Positions 44,436 to 51,631 of a DNA stretch of 64,000 nucleotides are shown here, in pieces. A model generated the notes under the pieces. The model ran no database searches. It was given only the letters and a program-made list of their open reading frames with translations, and was not told the origin of the DNA. Each line of letters starts with the position of its first letter. Position 1 is the first letter of the stretch. The DNA is taken from positions 1,178,001-1,242,000 of the forward strand of contig NZ_CP154858.1 in assembly GCF_041153465.1 (NCBI RefSeq), read 5' to 3'. Source of the DNA: Thermohahella caldifontis. GTDB lineage: Bacteria > Pseudomonadota > Gammaproteobacteria > Pseudomonadales > Oleiphilaceae. Position numbers and translations under genes: made by a program.

Positions 44436-45271
44436 ACCGCCACCCAACCGAGCTGCAGCGCAATGAACAGAAACAGCGGCGCGGCCAATGTAATGCTGTC
44501 GATCCGGTCAAGGATACCGCCATGGCCCGGGAGGAGTGAGGAACTGTCTTTCACGCCCGCCTCGCGCTTGGCCAGGCTTTCCATCAGGTCACCCAGAACG
44601 GACAACAGGCCGCAGAGCATGGATACGCCGACCCAGCTCCCCAGCTGTGCAGAGGTCATGTGTAATACCATACTGCCCACGGACCAGGCAAACAGGGCCA
44701 CAGCCAGCACACCCCCCACCACACCTTCGATGGACTTGCCCGGACTGACCCGGGGCGCCAGCTTGTGTTTTCCGAAGGTCTTGCCCGCGAAGTAGGCCCC
44801 GATATCCGCACAAAAGACGATGGCCAGGCTGTAGAGCAGCATCCAGGGAGAACCGTCTGCGGGCACACCCAGCCCTGTCCAGTCTCCCTCCCGCATGCGG
44901 GTGACCGCCAACCAGGTCGGTGCCAGCACGAGATAACCCACCGCCAGTCGCAATACCGGGTTGGACCACGACCTTGCGGAGAACGGATAGGTCACGACCA
45001 GCAGCGCCGCAATGCCCCACCAGATGAGCGAAGCACTCAGCACGGTGGTGACTTCACGGTGCGCGACAAGCCAGATGGCCGGCACCAGTGTCAGGGCGTA
45101 CAGTATCCGCTGCCAAGCCCGTTTCAGGCCCGAAAGCCGGGCCCATTCCCAGCCCGCCAGTGTCACGATCGCACCAATGACCAGCGCAAAGATGCGATCA
45201 TCAGCAAGAAACACCAGTGCAAGGAAAAGAGGGGCCAGAATGAGTGCGGTGATGACTCGTTGTTTCAGCAT
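44432..45271 (-). CDS. cdsA: Phosphatidate cytidylyltransferase
   Basis: Makes CDP-diacylglycerol, the branch-point of phospholipid synthesis. The 279-residue membrane protein has about eight hydrophobic segments and the C-terminal signature SPGKSIEGVVGG...KDSSSLLPGHGGILDRIDS with the conserved Asp residues. Overlaps uppS by 7 bp at its start and dxr at its end. Confidence 0.96.
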   Translation of the reverse strand: MLKQRVITALILAPLFLALVFLADDRIFALVIGAIVTLAGWEWARLSGLKRAWQRILYALTLVPAIWLVAHREVTTVLSASLIWWGIAALLVVTYPFSARSWSNPVLRLAVGYLVLAPTWLAVTRMREGDWTGLGVPADGSPWMLLYSLAIVFCADIGAYFAGKTFGKHKLAPRVSPGKSIEGVVGGVLAVALFAWSVGSMVLHMTSAQLGSWVGVSMLCGLLSVLGDLMESLAKREAGVKDSSSLLPGHGGILDRIDSITLAAPLFLFIALQLGWVAV

Positions 45272-46041
45272 GAATCAGTGTCTCCGGCCAGCCGGGCATC
45301 CAGCTGCTCATCAGTTTGTCCAAAGCGACGGCGCCGGCTGGCATACGCAGCCAGTGCCTCCTGCATGGCCTGCTCACGGAAGTCCGGCCAGAACACATCA
45401 GCGAAATAGAATTCCGAGTAGGCCAGCTGCCAGAGCATGAAATTGCTGATCCGAAGTTCACCTGCCGTTCGGATCATGAGATCCGGCGGGGGCAGATCCG
45501 ACAGAGCCGTATGCTGATGGAGGGTGGCCTCATCAATGTCACCCGGCTCCAGCTCACCGCTTTTGACCCTTTCAGCAACACGACGTGCGGCCTGCGTCAT
45601 GTCCCAGCGTCCGCCATAGTTGGCGGCAATCACAAGAGTCATGCCGGTATTGTCGGCCGTCAGCGCCTCGGCTTCTGCCATCTTTTGCTGCAACGCATCA
45701 CTGAAAGCGCTGCGGTCACCTATGATCCGCAGCCGAAGGTTATTTCGGTGCAGGCGCCTCACTTCCCGGTCAAGCGCCAGCATGAAGAGCCTCATCAGTG
45801 CACTGACTTCATCCTTGGGGCGACGCCAGTTCTCGCTGCTGAATGCGAACAGCGTGAGGACCTCAACACCTGCCCGGGCGCAGGTTTCCACAACAGCCCG
45901 GACAGCATCGACGCCCGCCTTGTGTCCGGCGACGCCTGGCAAATGCCGCTGACGCGCCCAGCGGTTATTGCCATCCATGATGATGGCAACGTGCCGTGGC
46001 ACCTTGGGTGCGTCCAGCGGAATCCTGGAATAATCTGTCAT
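45265..46041 (-). CDS. uppS: (2E,6E)-farnesyl-diphosphate-specific ditrans,polycis-undecaprenyl-diphosphate synthase
   Basis: Makes the C55 lipid carrier for peptidoglycan and surface polysaccharides. The 258 residues show HVAIIMDGNNRWARQR with catalytic Asp, GHKAGVDAVR, FAFSSENWRRP and DLMIRTAGELRISNFMLWQ. ATG at 46041 is used; TTG at 46047 would add two residues. In the frr-uppS-cdsA-dxr run, 15 bp after frr. Confidence 0.96.
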   Translation of the reverse strand: MTDYSRIPLDAPKVPRHVAIIMDGNNRWARQRHLPGVAGHKAGVDAVRAVVETCARAGVEVLTLFAFSSENWRRPKDEVSALMRLFMLALDREVRRLHRNNLRLRIIGDRSAFSDALQQKMAEAEALTADNTGMTLVIAANYGGRWDMTQAARRVAERVKSGELEPGDIDEATLHQHTALSDLPPPDLMIRTAGELRISNFMLWQLAYSEFYFADVFWPDFREQAMQEALAAYASRRRRFGQTDEQLDARLAGDTDSC

Positions 46042-46056
46042 GAGCAAAGCGTCCGG

Positions 46057-46614
46057 TCAGACCTCCATCAGGTCTTTTTCCTTGACAGCCAGCGCCTCAT
46101 CCACCTTGGCGATATACTGATCCGTCAGTTTCTGGATGGCGTCCAGCGCCTTCTTTTCTTCGTCCTCCGAGATTTCCTTTTCCTTCAGGAGCTCCTTGAT
46201 GTCCGCATTGGCGTCACGCCGGATATTGCGGATGGAAACCCGCGCATTCTCCGCTTCGTGACGGGCCTGTTTGACCAGCTCCTTTCGGGTTTCTTCAGTC
46301 AGCGCTGCAAGATGTACCCGGATGACATCACCTGACGTGGAGGGATTCAGACCCAGATCCGACTTCATGATCGCCTTTTCAATCACCGGCACCATCTGCT
46401 TTTCCCAGGGAGAAATGGCCAGCGTTCGGGCATCTTCCGCATGAACATTGGCCACCTGGGTAAGCGGTGTGTCGGTTCCGTAATACGGCACCATGACACT
46501 ATCCAGAATGTTGGGATGTGCGCGGCCCGTCCGGATCTTGGCAAACGCGTGGGCAAGTGCCTCAACGGACTTCTGCATCCGCGCTTCAGCGTCCTTCTTG
46601 ATATCGTTAATCAC
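46057..46614 (-). CDS. frr: Ribosome recycling factor
   Basis: Splits post-termination ribosomes together with EF-G. The chosen GTG start at 46614 follows GAGGAGA and yields 185 residues, exactly the E. coli length, beginning INDIKKDAEARM. Motifs KIRTGRAHP and the C-terminal helix (VDEALAVKEKDLMEV) are present. A TTG at 46632 would overlap pyrH and is rejected. Confidence 0.96.
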   Translation of the reverse strand: MINDIKKDAEARMQKSVEALAHAFAKIRTGRAHPNILDSVMVPYYGTDTPLTQVANVHAEDARTLAISPWEKQMVPVIEKAIMKSDLGLNPSTSGDVIRVHLAALTEETRKELVKQARHEAENARVSIRNIRRDANADIKELLKEKEISEDEEKKALDAIQKLTDQYIAKVDEALAVKEKDLMEV

Positions 46615-46624
46615 TGCCGTCTCC

Positions 46625-47353
46625 TCACTCAATCAATGTGCCTTCATTCTCGCCTACAACAATATTCAGTAATGCGCCGGGCTTGTTCATGTTGAATACG
46701 CGCACAGGCATATTGTGGTCGCGGCACAGACAGATGGCTGTCAGATCCATGACCCCCAGCTTCCGATCCAGCACCTCATCATAGGTCAGACGATCAAATT
46801 TCGTTGCACTGGGATCCTTGACCGGATCTGCCGTGTACACGCCATCGACCTTGGTGGCCTTCAGTACCAGGTCTGCCTCGATTTCAATGGCCCGAAGGCA
46901 GGCTGCGGAATCCGTGGTGAAAAAGGGATTGCCCGTACCGGCACAGAAGATTACCACGTCACCGTCTTTCAGGTCACGAATGGCTCGCCTGCGATCATAC
47001 ACATCCACAACGCCACTCATGGGAATGGCAGACATGACACGGGTAGAAATGTTCGAGCGTTCCAGAGCGTCACGCATGGCCAGACCGTTCATGACCGTGG
47101 CAAGCATGCCCATGTGATCGCCCGTAACCCGGTCCATGCCTGCTTCCTGAAGCGCCTGCCCGCGGAAAAGGTTGCCGCCACCGATCACCAGCCCGACCTG
47201 AACACCAATACCGATCAGCTGGCCGATTTCGAGCGCCATCCGGTTCAGAACCCGTGGATCAATACCAAAGCTCTCGGATCCCATCAGGGCCTCTCCACTG
47301 AGCTTCAGCAGCACCCTTTTGTAGCGTGGTTGTGTATTGTCTTTGGCAGGCAT
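46625..47353 (-). CDS. pyrH: Uridylate kinase
   Basis: Phosphorylates UMP to UDP. The 242-residue amino-acid-kinase fold shows RVLLKLSGEALMG, VIGGGNLFRG, GTGNPFFTTDSAA and KATKVDGVYTADP. It lies between tsf and frr with a hairpin in the 90-bp gap before it. Confidence 0.97.
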   Translation of the reverse strand: MPAKDNTQPRYKRVLLKLSGEALMGSESFGIDPRVLNRMALEIGQLIGIGVQVGLVIGGGNLFRGQALQEAGMDRVTGDHMGMLATVMNGLAMRDALERSNISTRVMSAIPMSGVVDVYDRRRAIRDLKDGDVVIFCAGTGNPFFTTDSAACLRAIEIEADLVLKATKVDGVYTADPVKDPSATKFDRLTYDEVLDRKLGVMDLTAICLCRDHNMPVRVFNMNKPGALLNIVVGENEGTLIE

Positions 47354-47389
47354 GTCTCGCTCCGGTTTTCAGTCTTCATATAGCAAACC

Positions 47390-47417
47390 GGCGAGAGCAG
47401 CCAAGCCAACTCTCGCC
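47390..47417 (-). terminator. Hairpin between tsf and pyrH
   Basis: Minus-strand GGCGAGAG and CTCTCGCC form a perfect 8-bp stem around a 12-nt loop, followed by GGTTTGCTATATG, only moderately T-rich. It may partly terminate rpsB-tsf transcripts before pyrH or mark a processing point. Confidence 0.45.
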
Positions 47418-47443
47418 AGTCAATCATCAGGATGCGACCCGAA

Positions 47444-48313
47444 TCAGTCTTTCTTCAGGCCTGCAGCCGCAGCCACTTCCTCGGCAAAGTTGCTTTCCTG
47501 CTTTTCGATACCTTCACCCACTTCAAACCGCACCATCTTGAGCACCTTGGCACCGGCTTTTTTCAGCAGGTCACCGACCTTGGTATCCGGATCCTTGACA
47601 AACGGCTGCTCAAGCAGGCTGATTTCGCTCAGGAACTTCCTGATGCGACCATCTACCATCTTGGCAATAATCTCGGCCGGCTTGCCGCTTTGTGCAGCCT
47701 GGGCCTCATAGATTTCGCGCTCCTTGGCAATAACATCCTCGGAAACATCTTCCGGTGCCACAAAGCGCGGATTCACGGCGGCCACGTGCATGGCGATATC
47801 CTTGGCCAGCTCGGCATCACCACCTTCCAGCGCAATCAGGACGCCGATCTTGTTGTTGCCGTGAACATAGGCTGCCACCACGCCGCCTTCCACGTCAGCG
47901 ACACGACGCACGTTGATGTTTTCACCGACCTTCTGAACCAGACCCTGACGAGCCTCTTCCAGAGCGCCCTCCATCAGTGCGGCCACATCAGTCTGACGCG
48001 CGTCAAAAGCCGCCTCCTGCACCTGCTTCACAAAAGCGAGGAAGTTATCGTCACGGGCCACAAAGTCCGTTTCGCTGTTCACTTCGACCAGCTGGCCATA
48101 GGTACCGTCTTCGGACACCTTCGCCGCGACCACACCATCCGCGGAAACACGGCCTGCCTTCTTTGCGGCTTTCAGGCCGCTGCTTTTACGCAGGTTTTCA
48201 ATTGCGGCTTCAATATCACCATTGGCTTCCACGAGTGCCTTCTTGCACTCCATCATGCCAAGGCCGGTACGCTCACGCAGTTCTTTTACCTGGGATGCAG
48301 AAATAGCTGCCAT
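47444..48313 (-). CDS. tsf: Elongation factor Ts
   Basis: Nucleotide exchange factor for EF-Tu. The 289 residues begin with the family start AAISASQVKELRERTG and show MMECKKAL, the DFVARDDNF motif and the C-terminal module FVKDP. The 58 additional in-frame codons upstream belong to the rpsB end and are rejected. 61 bp downstream of rpsB, as in nearly all bacteria. Confidence 0.97.
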   Translation of the reverse strand: MAAISASQVKELRERTGLGMMECKKALVEANGDIEAAIENLRKSSGLKAAKKAGRVSADGVVAAKVSEDGTYGQLVEVNSETDFVARDDNFLAFVKQVQEAAFDARQTDVAALMEGALEEARQGLVQKVGENINVRRVADVEGGVVAAYVHGNNKIGVLIALEGGDAELAKDIAMHVAAVNPRFVAPEDVSEDVIAKEREIYEAQAAQSGKPAEIIAKMVDGRIRKFLSEISLLEQPFVKDPDTKVGDLLKKAGAKVLKMVRFEVGEGIEKQESNFAEEVAAAAGLKKD

Positions 48314-48374
48314 CTCGGAATCCTCTGTGTTCTGTTCGGAATATGCGGGGGCCTCGATGAGCCCCCGCCCACAC

Positions 48375-49136
48375 TCATGCTTCGCTGTCAGTGCCAGCGT
48401 CCTGCGCTGCAGGCTCTTCTTCGCTGACTTCAACAAACTCGTCTTCGCTGACTCCCTGCTGGGCACCTTCGATACAGGCGTCCGCAATCAGGCTTGCGTA
48501 GATCTGGATTGCACGAATGGCATCATCGTTACCCGGAATGACCAGATCCACACCATCGGGATCGCTGTTGGTATCCACCACGGCAATCACGGGAATACCC
48601 AGCTTGTTGGCTTCCTTGATGGCAATCCGCTCGTGATCCGCATCGATCACGAACAGCGCATCAGGCAGACCGCCCATATCCTTGATACCACCGATGGAGC
48701 GCTCCAGCTTCTCCATTTCGCGGGTACGCATCAGGACTTCTTTCTTGGTCAGCTTGTCGAAGGTTCCGTCCTGGCTCTGGGTTTCCAGCTCACGCAGACG
48801 ACGGATGGACTGACGGATGGTCTTGTAGTTGGTGAGCATGCCGCCGAGCCAGCGATGGTTGACATAAGGCATGCCGGCGCGGGTTGCTTCTTCCTTGATG
48901 ATCTTGGCGGCGGAACGCTTGGTCCCCACAAACAGGATCTTGTTCTTGCGGGCTGCCATGTTGCGCACCATGTGCACGGCTTCTTCCAGCGCAGGAACGG
49001 TCTTTTCCAGGTTGATGATATGAATCTTGTTGCGCGCACCAAAAATGTACTTGCGCATTTTGGGATTCCAGAAACGGGTCTGGTGCCCGAAGTGTACGCC
49101 TGCCTTGAGCAGGTCACGCATGCTGACTTGTGCCAT
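48375..49136 (-). CDS. rpsB: 30S ribosomal protein S2
   Basis: Small-subunit protein of 253 residues. It begins QVSMRDLLKAGVHFGHQTRFWNP and includes FVGTKRSAAKII, RWLGGMLTNYKTIRQS and DALFVIDADHE. The C-terminal acidic tail (VSEEEPAAQDAGTD) is common in this group. First gene of rpsB-tsf, with a 120-nt leader and an insertion sequence directly above its promoter. Confidence 0.97.
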   Translation of the reverse strand: MAQVSMRDLLKAGVHFGHQTRFWNPKMRKYIFGARNKIHIINLEKTVPALEEAVHMVRNMAARKNKILFVGTKRSAAKIIKEEATRAGMPYVNHRWLGGMLTNYKTIRQSIRRLRELETQSQDGTFDKLTKKEVLMRTREMEKLERSIGGIKDMGGLPDALFVIDADHERIAIKEANKLGIPVIAVVDTNSDPDGVDLVIPGNDDAIRAIQIYASLIADACIEGAQQGVSEDEFVEVSEEEPAAQDAGTDSEA

Positions 49137-49253
49137 GTGTTTACCTTTGATTTTACAGGGTTAAGCCTCCGCACACCCCATGATCCAACCCGAAGGCACC
49201 CTGAATCACGTGCCGGTGTGCGTGTGTTTTAGTCCATTTGCCAAAGCAAACGG
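49137..49253 (-). promoter_or_regulatory. rpsB 5' leader, likely S2 autoregulatory region
   Basis: About 117 nt of untranslated leader separate the predicted start of transcription from the rpsB ATG. It contains inverted repeats (for example CACACGCACACCGGCACGTG and its partners) and an early GGAGG-like element. Gamma-proteobacterial rpsB leaders are known to bind S2 for feedback control; whether this one folds the same way was not computed. Confidence 0.45.
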
Positions 49254-49260
49254 CGCGCGC

Positions 49261-49289
49261 TTTATACCACAATCCGCCCTTTATTGAAA
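49261..49289 (-). promoter_or_regulatory. rpsB promoter
   Basis: Minus-strand TTTCAA (49289-49284), 17-bp spacer and TATAAA (49266-49261), followed by the GC-rich GCGCGCG discriminator typical of stringently controlled ribosomal promoters. The insertion sequence begins 14 bp further upstream, so any upstream A/T-rich activating element has been displaced. Confidence 0.65.
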
Positions 49290-49292
49290 GTG

Positions 49293-49302
49293 AGAAACCT
49301 CA
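49293..49302. repeat. Target-site duplication, left copy, of IS4-family element
   Basis: AGAAACCTCA directly abuts the left inverted repeat and is repeated at 50723-50732 after the right one. A 10-bp duplication fits the IS4 family (9-13 bp). Confidence 0.92.
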
Positions 49303-49320
49303 CTGGCGTCTCCCCATTTT

Positions 49321-50580
49321 TTACCCCGGCCCCGTGGCGAGAGAACCATTTCGGGCAAACAAGTCATCAATCAGACTTCGTGTTTTTCGTTTGCGCCAAA
49401 GTGGCCAGAACAGCACCCGTGCACCTCTGAACAGGTTCTGCCATCCCTTGAGCAGGCTGTAGAACGGGAACTTAAGCGCCTTGTCCGGCTTTTGCCGGCG
49501 TGAACTTCTGATCAGACAGCTATCCCGGTCCTGCCAGACGGCAAGCAGTCCCCAGGCCAGACTCGCCAGCGCAACCAGATTCTGAAGTGTGGTGAAGCGC
49601 CGTGCCGGTACAGACTCCAGCGCAAAGCCCTGCTTGGTAAAGCGGTAGCCTTCCTCGCAGGCCCAGCGGTCCATGTAGGCATGTATCATGCGCTCTCCCT
49701 GTCGCCTTCCGCGCACCGGACGCGTGGTAACCAGCACCAGAGGCTCCGGGCGGTCATGGCGGACGACAATCATCCACAAGGGGCTGTCCGGATGCTCTCG
49801 CAGCATCACCCGGGTGATACCAAACCTGACGCGGGGGCCTCCCCGTCTGAGCTGCCCCTGATGCTTCAGCGGCAGTTCACGGGCAATCTGCTGCGCTGTT
49901 TTATGGCGGTCCCGCCAGCACCAGTAGCGCTGATTGGCCGCTCTGACCAGCACCTGGCGCTCACACCGGATCCAGGCATCCCACAGGATGCCCCGGTCGC
50001 CTCCCCGGTCTATCACCCAGAGCAGATCCTTCCGGATATGCCGGCTCACTTCATCCATCACCGAGAGAATGTCATGGTTCTCGCTTCTGAATGCCGTGCG
50101 CCGCGGGGTATTCAGGCGGGTCAGCAACGGCAGCGTCTTCCCGCGCCGGACATCCCGTGCCACCACGGTCATCAGCGGATATCCGCCGACAATTTCTCCG
50201 GTATCGCCGTCCCTGACGCGGCCCCGCCATTCACTTTTCGGTGCGCCGTCACGGTTCAGATCGCCCGGATCAATGGCCAGGATCATGTCCTGCGTGACGT
50301 GCCGGCTGACGTGAGCAAGCTGCACCTGCTCTGCGGCCCAGGCCACTTCACTGTGTCCGGCCAGCATGCGGGAGATGCGCTTCTGGGTATGGTGCAGTCT
50401 GCATGGCTCATTGAGTGTGCGGGCAATCTCTGCCTGCGTGAGGGAACCGGAAGTGAGGATGCCGAAAGTGACCTCTGCCATGAGTTTTCTCACAGGCCGT
50501 GTGATCTGTTCAGGTGCCTGGTCAATCAGGCTGCAGAGGCGGGCTTTCCATTTTGTCCGATCTGTGGCATGGTAAGGCAT
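49321..50580 (-). CDS. IS4 family transposase
   Basis: A 419-residue DDE transposase that cuts and pastes the surrounding element. Catalytic residues are Asp104 (LAIDPGDLNRDG), Asp191 (WVIDRGGDRG) and Glu309 or 310 in the RWACEEGYRFTKQGF region, which supplies the Y-(2)R-(3)E-(6)K-like signature. The C-terminus is Arg/Lys rich. ATG at 50580 is preceded by AAAGGAAAA, part of a hairpin arm. No frameshift or stop is seen. Confidence 0.93.
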   Translation of the reverse strand: MPYHATDRTKWKARLCSLIDQAPEQITRPVRKLMAEVTFGILTSGSLTQAEIARTLNEPCRLHHTQKRISRMLAGHSEVAWAAEQVQLAHVSRHVTQDMILAIDPGDLNRDGAPKSEWRGRVRDGDTGEIVGGYPLMTVVARDVRRGKTLPLLTRLNTPRRTAFRSENHDILSVMDEVSRHIRKDLLWVIDRGGDRGILWDAWIRCERQVLVRAANQRYWCWRDRHKTAQQIARELPLKHQGQLRRGGPRVRFGITRVMLREHPDSPLWMIVVRHDRPEPLVLVTTRPVRGRRQGERMIHAYMDRWACEEGYRFTKQGFALESVPARRFTTLQNLVALASLAWGLLAVWQDRDSCLIRSSRRQKPDKALKFPFYSLLKGWQNLFRGARVLFWPLWRKRKTRSLIDDLFARNGSLATGPG

Positions 50581-50643
50581 CGGGGTTTTCCTTTGGGTTC
50601 AGTGACTTATAGGCAATCACATTGTACCTGGAGGGAAACCCCG
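50581..50643 (-). repeat. Inverted repeat enclosing the transposase ribosome-binding site
   Basis: CGGGGTTTTCC (50581-50591) and GGGAAACCCCG (50633-50643) pair at 10 of 11 positions. In transcripts that enter from outside the element the stem would cover the ribosome site next to the transposase ATG, while transcripts starting inside the loop (a TATAAG-like -10 lies there) would lack one arm. IS10 and IS50 use this logic to limit expression. Confidence 0.65.
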
Positions 50644-50722
50644 ATTCCGTTACCACATCACGTTTTTCCCCTTAAAGTCAAAAGGTTGAATGGCGCCTTC
50701 TGAAAAAATGGGGAGACGTCAG

Positions 50723-50732
50723 AGAAACCTCA
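50723..50732. repeat. Target-site duplication, right copy, of IS4-family element
   Basis: AGAAACCTCA, identical to 49293-49302. Removing the element and one copy rejoins the rpsB upstream region to the map upstream region. Confidence 0.92.
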
Positions 50733-50765
50733 TTTCGTCCGCCCCGGCAAAGCGCCTGCCCCCAT

Positions 50766-50794
50766 GTGACACGGCCGCGCAGTCGGGATACAAT
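50766..50794 (+). promoter_or_regulatory. map promoter
   Basis: GTGACA (50766-50771), exactly 17 bp, then TACAAT (50789-50794): a strong sigma-70 match 42 bp before the map ATG. It lies entirely outside the insertion sequence, so map should retain its own promoter. Confidence 0.65.
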
Positions 50795-50836
50795 ACCCTG
50801 CCATTTTACCTGGACAAGCCTGGATACCCCTTTCAG

Positions 50837-51628
50837 ATGACCGTCACTATCAAGACTCCCGAAGAAATCGAAAAGATGCGCGTCGCCGGCCGCCTGGCTG
50901 CCGAAGTGCTGGAAATGATCGAACCCTATGTACAGCCCGGCGTCACCACCGGCGAGCTGGATCGCATCTGTCACGATTACATCGTCAACGAGCAAAATGC
51001 CATCCCTGCCCCACTCAACTACAAGGGATTCCCGAAGTCCATCTGCACGTCGGTCAACCACGTGATCTGCCATGGCATCCCCAGTGACAAGAAGGTGCTG
51101 AAGGCCGGTGACATCATCAACATCGACATCACGGTGATCAAGGACGGGTACCACGGCGATACCAGCGCCATGTTCTTCGTGGGCGAACCCAAGCCCGCTG
51201 CAGAGCGGCTCGTGCGGATCACCCAGGAGTGCCTGTACAAGGGCATTGCCCTGGTCAGACCCGGCACCCGTCTGGGCGATATCGGTCATGTTATCCAGCA
51301 GCATGCCGAATCCAACTACTATTCCGTTGTCCGCGAGTATTGCGGTCACGGCATCGGCAAGGGATTTCACGAAGACCCGCAGGTCATGCACTATGGTACC
51401 CCCGGCACGGGCATGGTGCTGCGCGAAGGCATGACCTTTACCATTGAGCCCATGATCAATCAGGGCAAACGTCACTGCAAGGTTCTGCCGGACAACTGGA
51501 CAGTGGTCACCAAGGACCGCAAGCTGTCTGCCCAGTGGGAGCACACCATTCTGGTCACCGCCGACGGCTGTGAGGTGCTGACCTTGCGAAAAGGGGAAGT
51601 GATTCCCGGCGTCACGGACAAGGAGTAA
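50837..51628 (+). CDS. map: Methionine aminopeptidase type I
   Basis: Removes initiator methionine from nascent proteins. The 263 residues have the metal ligands in NIDITVIKDGYHGDTS, GHGIGKGFHEDP, FTIEPM and the C-terminal WEHTILVT. ATG at 50837 matches homologues (TVTIKTPEEIEKMR). The frame is open back into the insertion sequence, but those 49 codons have no family similarity. No strong ribosome site is visible. Confidence 0.96.
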   Translation: MTVTIKTPEEIEKMRVAGRLAAEVLEMIEPYVQPGVTTGELDRICHDYIVNEQNAIPAPLNYKGFPKSICTSVNHVICHGIPSDKKVLKAGDIINIDITVIKDGYHGDTSAMFFVGEPKPAAERLVRITQECLYKGIALVRPGTRLGDIGHVIQQHAESNYYSVVREYCGHGIGKGFHEDPQVMHYGTPGTGMVLREGMTFTIEPMINQGKRHCKVLPDNWTVVTKDRKLSAQWEHTILVTADGCEVLTLRKGEVIPGVTDKE

Positions 51629-51631
51629 GGC

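Larger units (their letters stand above)
49303..50722 (-). mobile_element. Complete IS4-family insertion sequence, 1420 bp
   Basis: Bounded by inverted repeats of 20 bp with 19 identities: 49303-49322 (CTGGCGTCTCCCCATTTTTT) and 50703-50722 (its complement with one change). Perfect 10-bp target duplications flank it, and one intact transposase fills it. It lies between the divergent rpsB and map genes. The exact duplications and intact frame suggest a recent, possibly active insertion. Confidence 0.95.

Noticed and set aside
48314..48487. 58-codon upstream extension of tsf
   Set aside because: It lies within the rpsB coding end and the intergenic gap; EF-Ts homologues start at the ATG at 48313.
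50690..50836. map starting inside the insertion sequence
   Set aside because: The extra 49 codons begin within the inverted repeat and have no methionine aminopeptidase similarity; a promoter and family-consistent ATG lie downstream.
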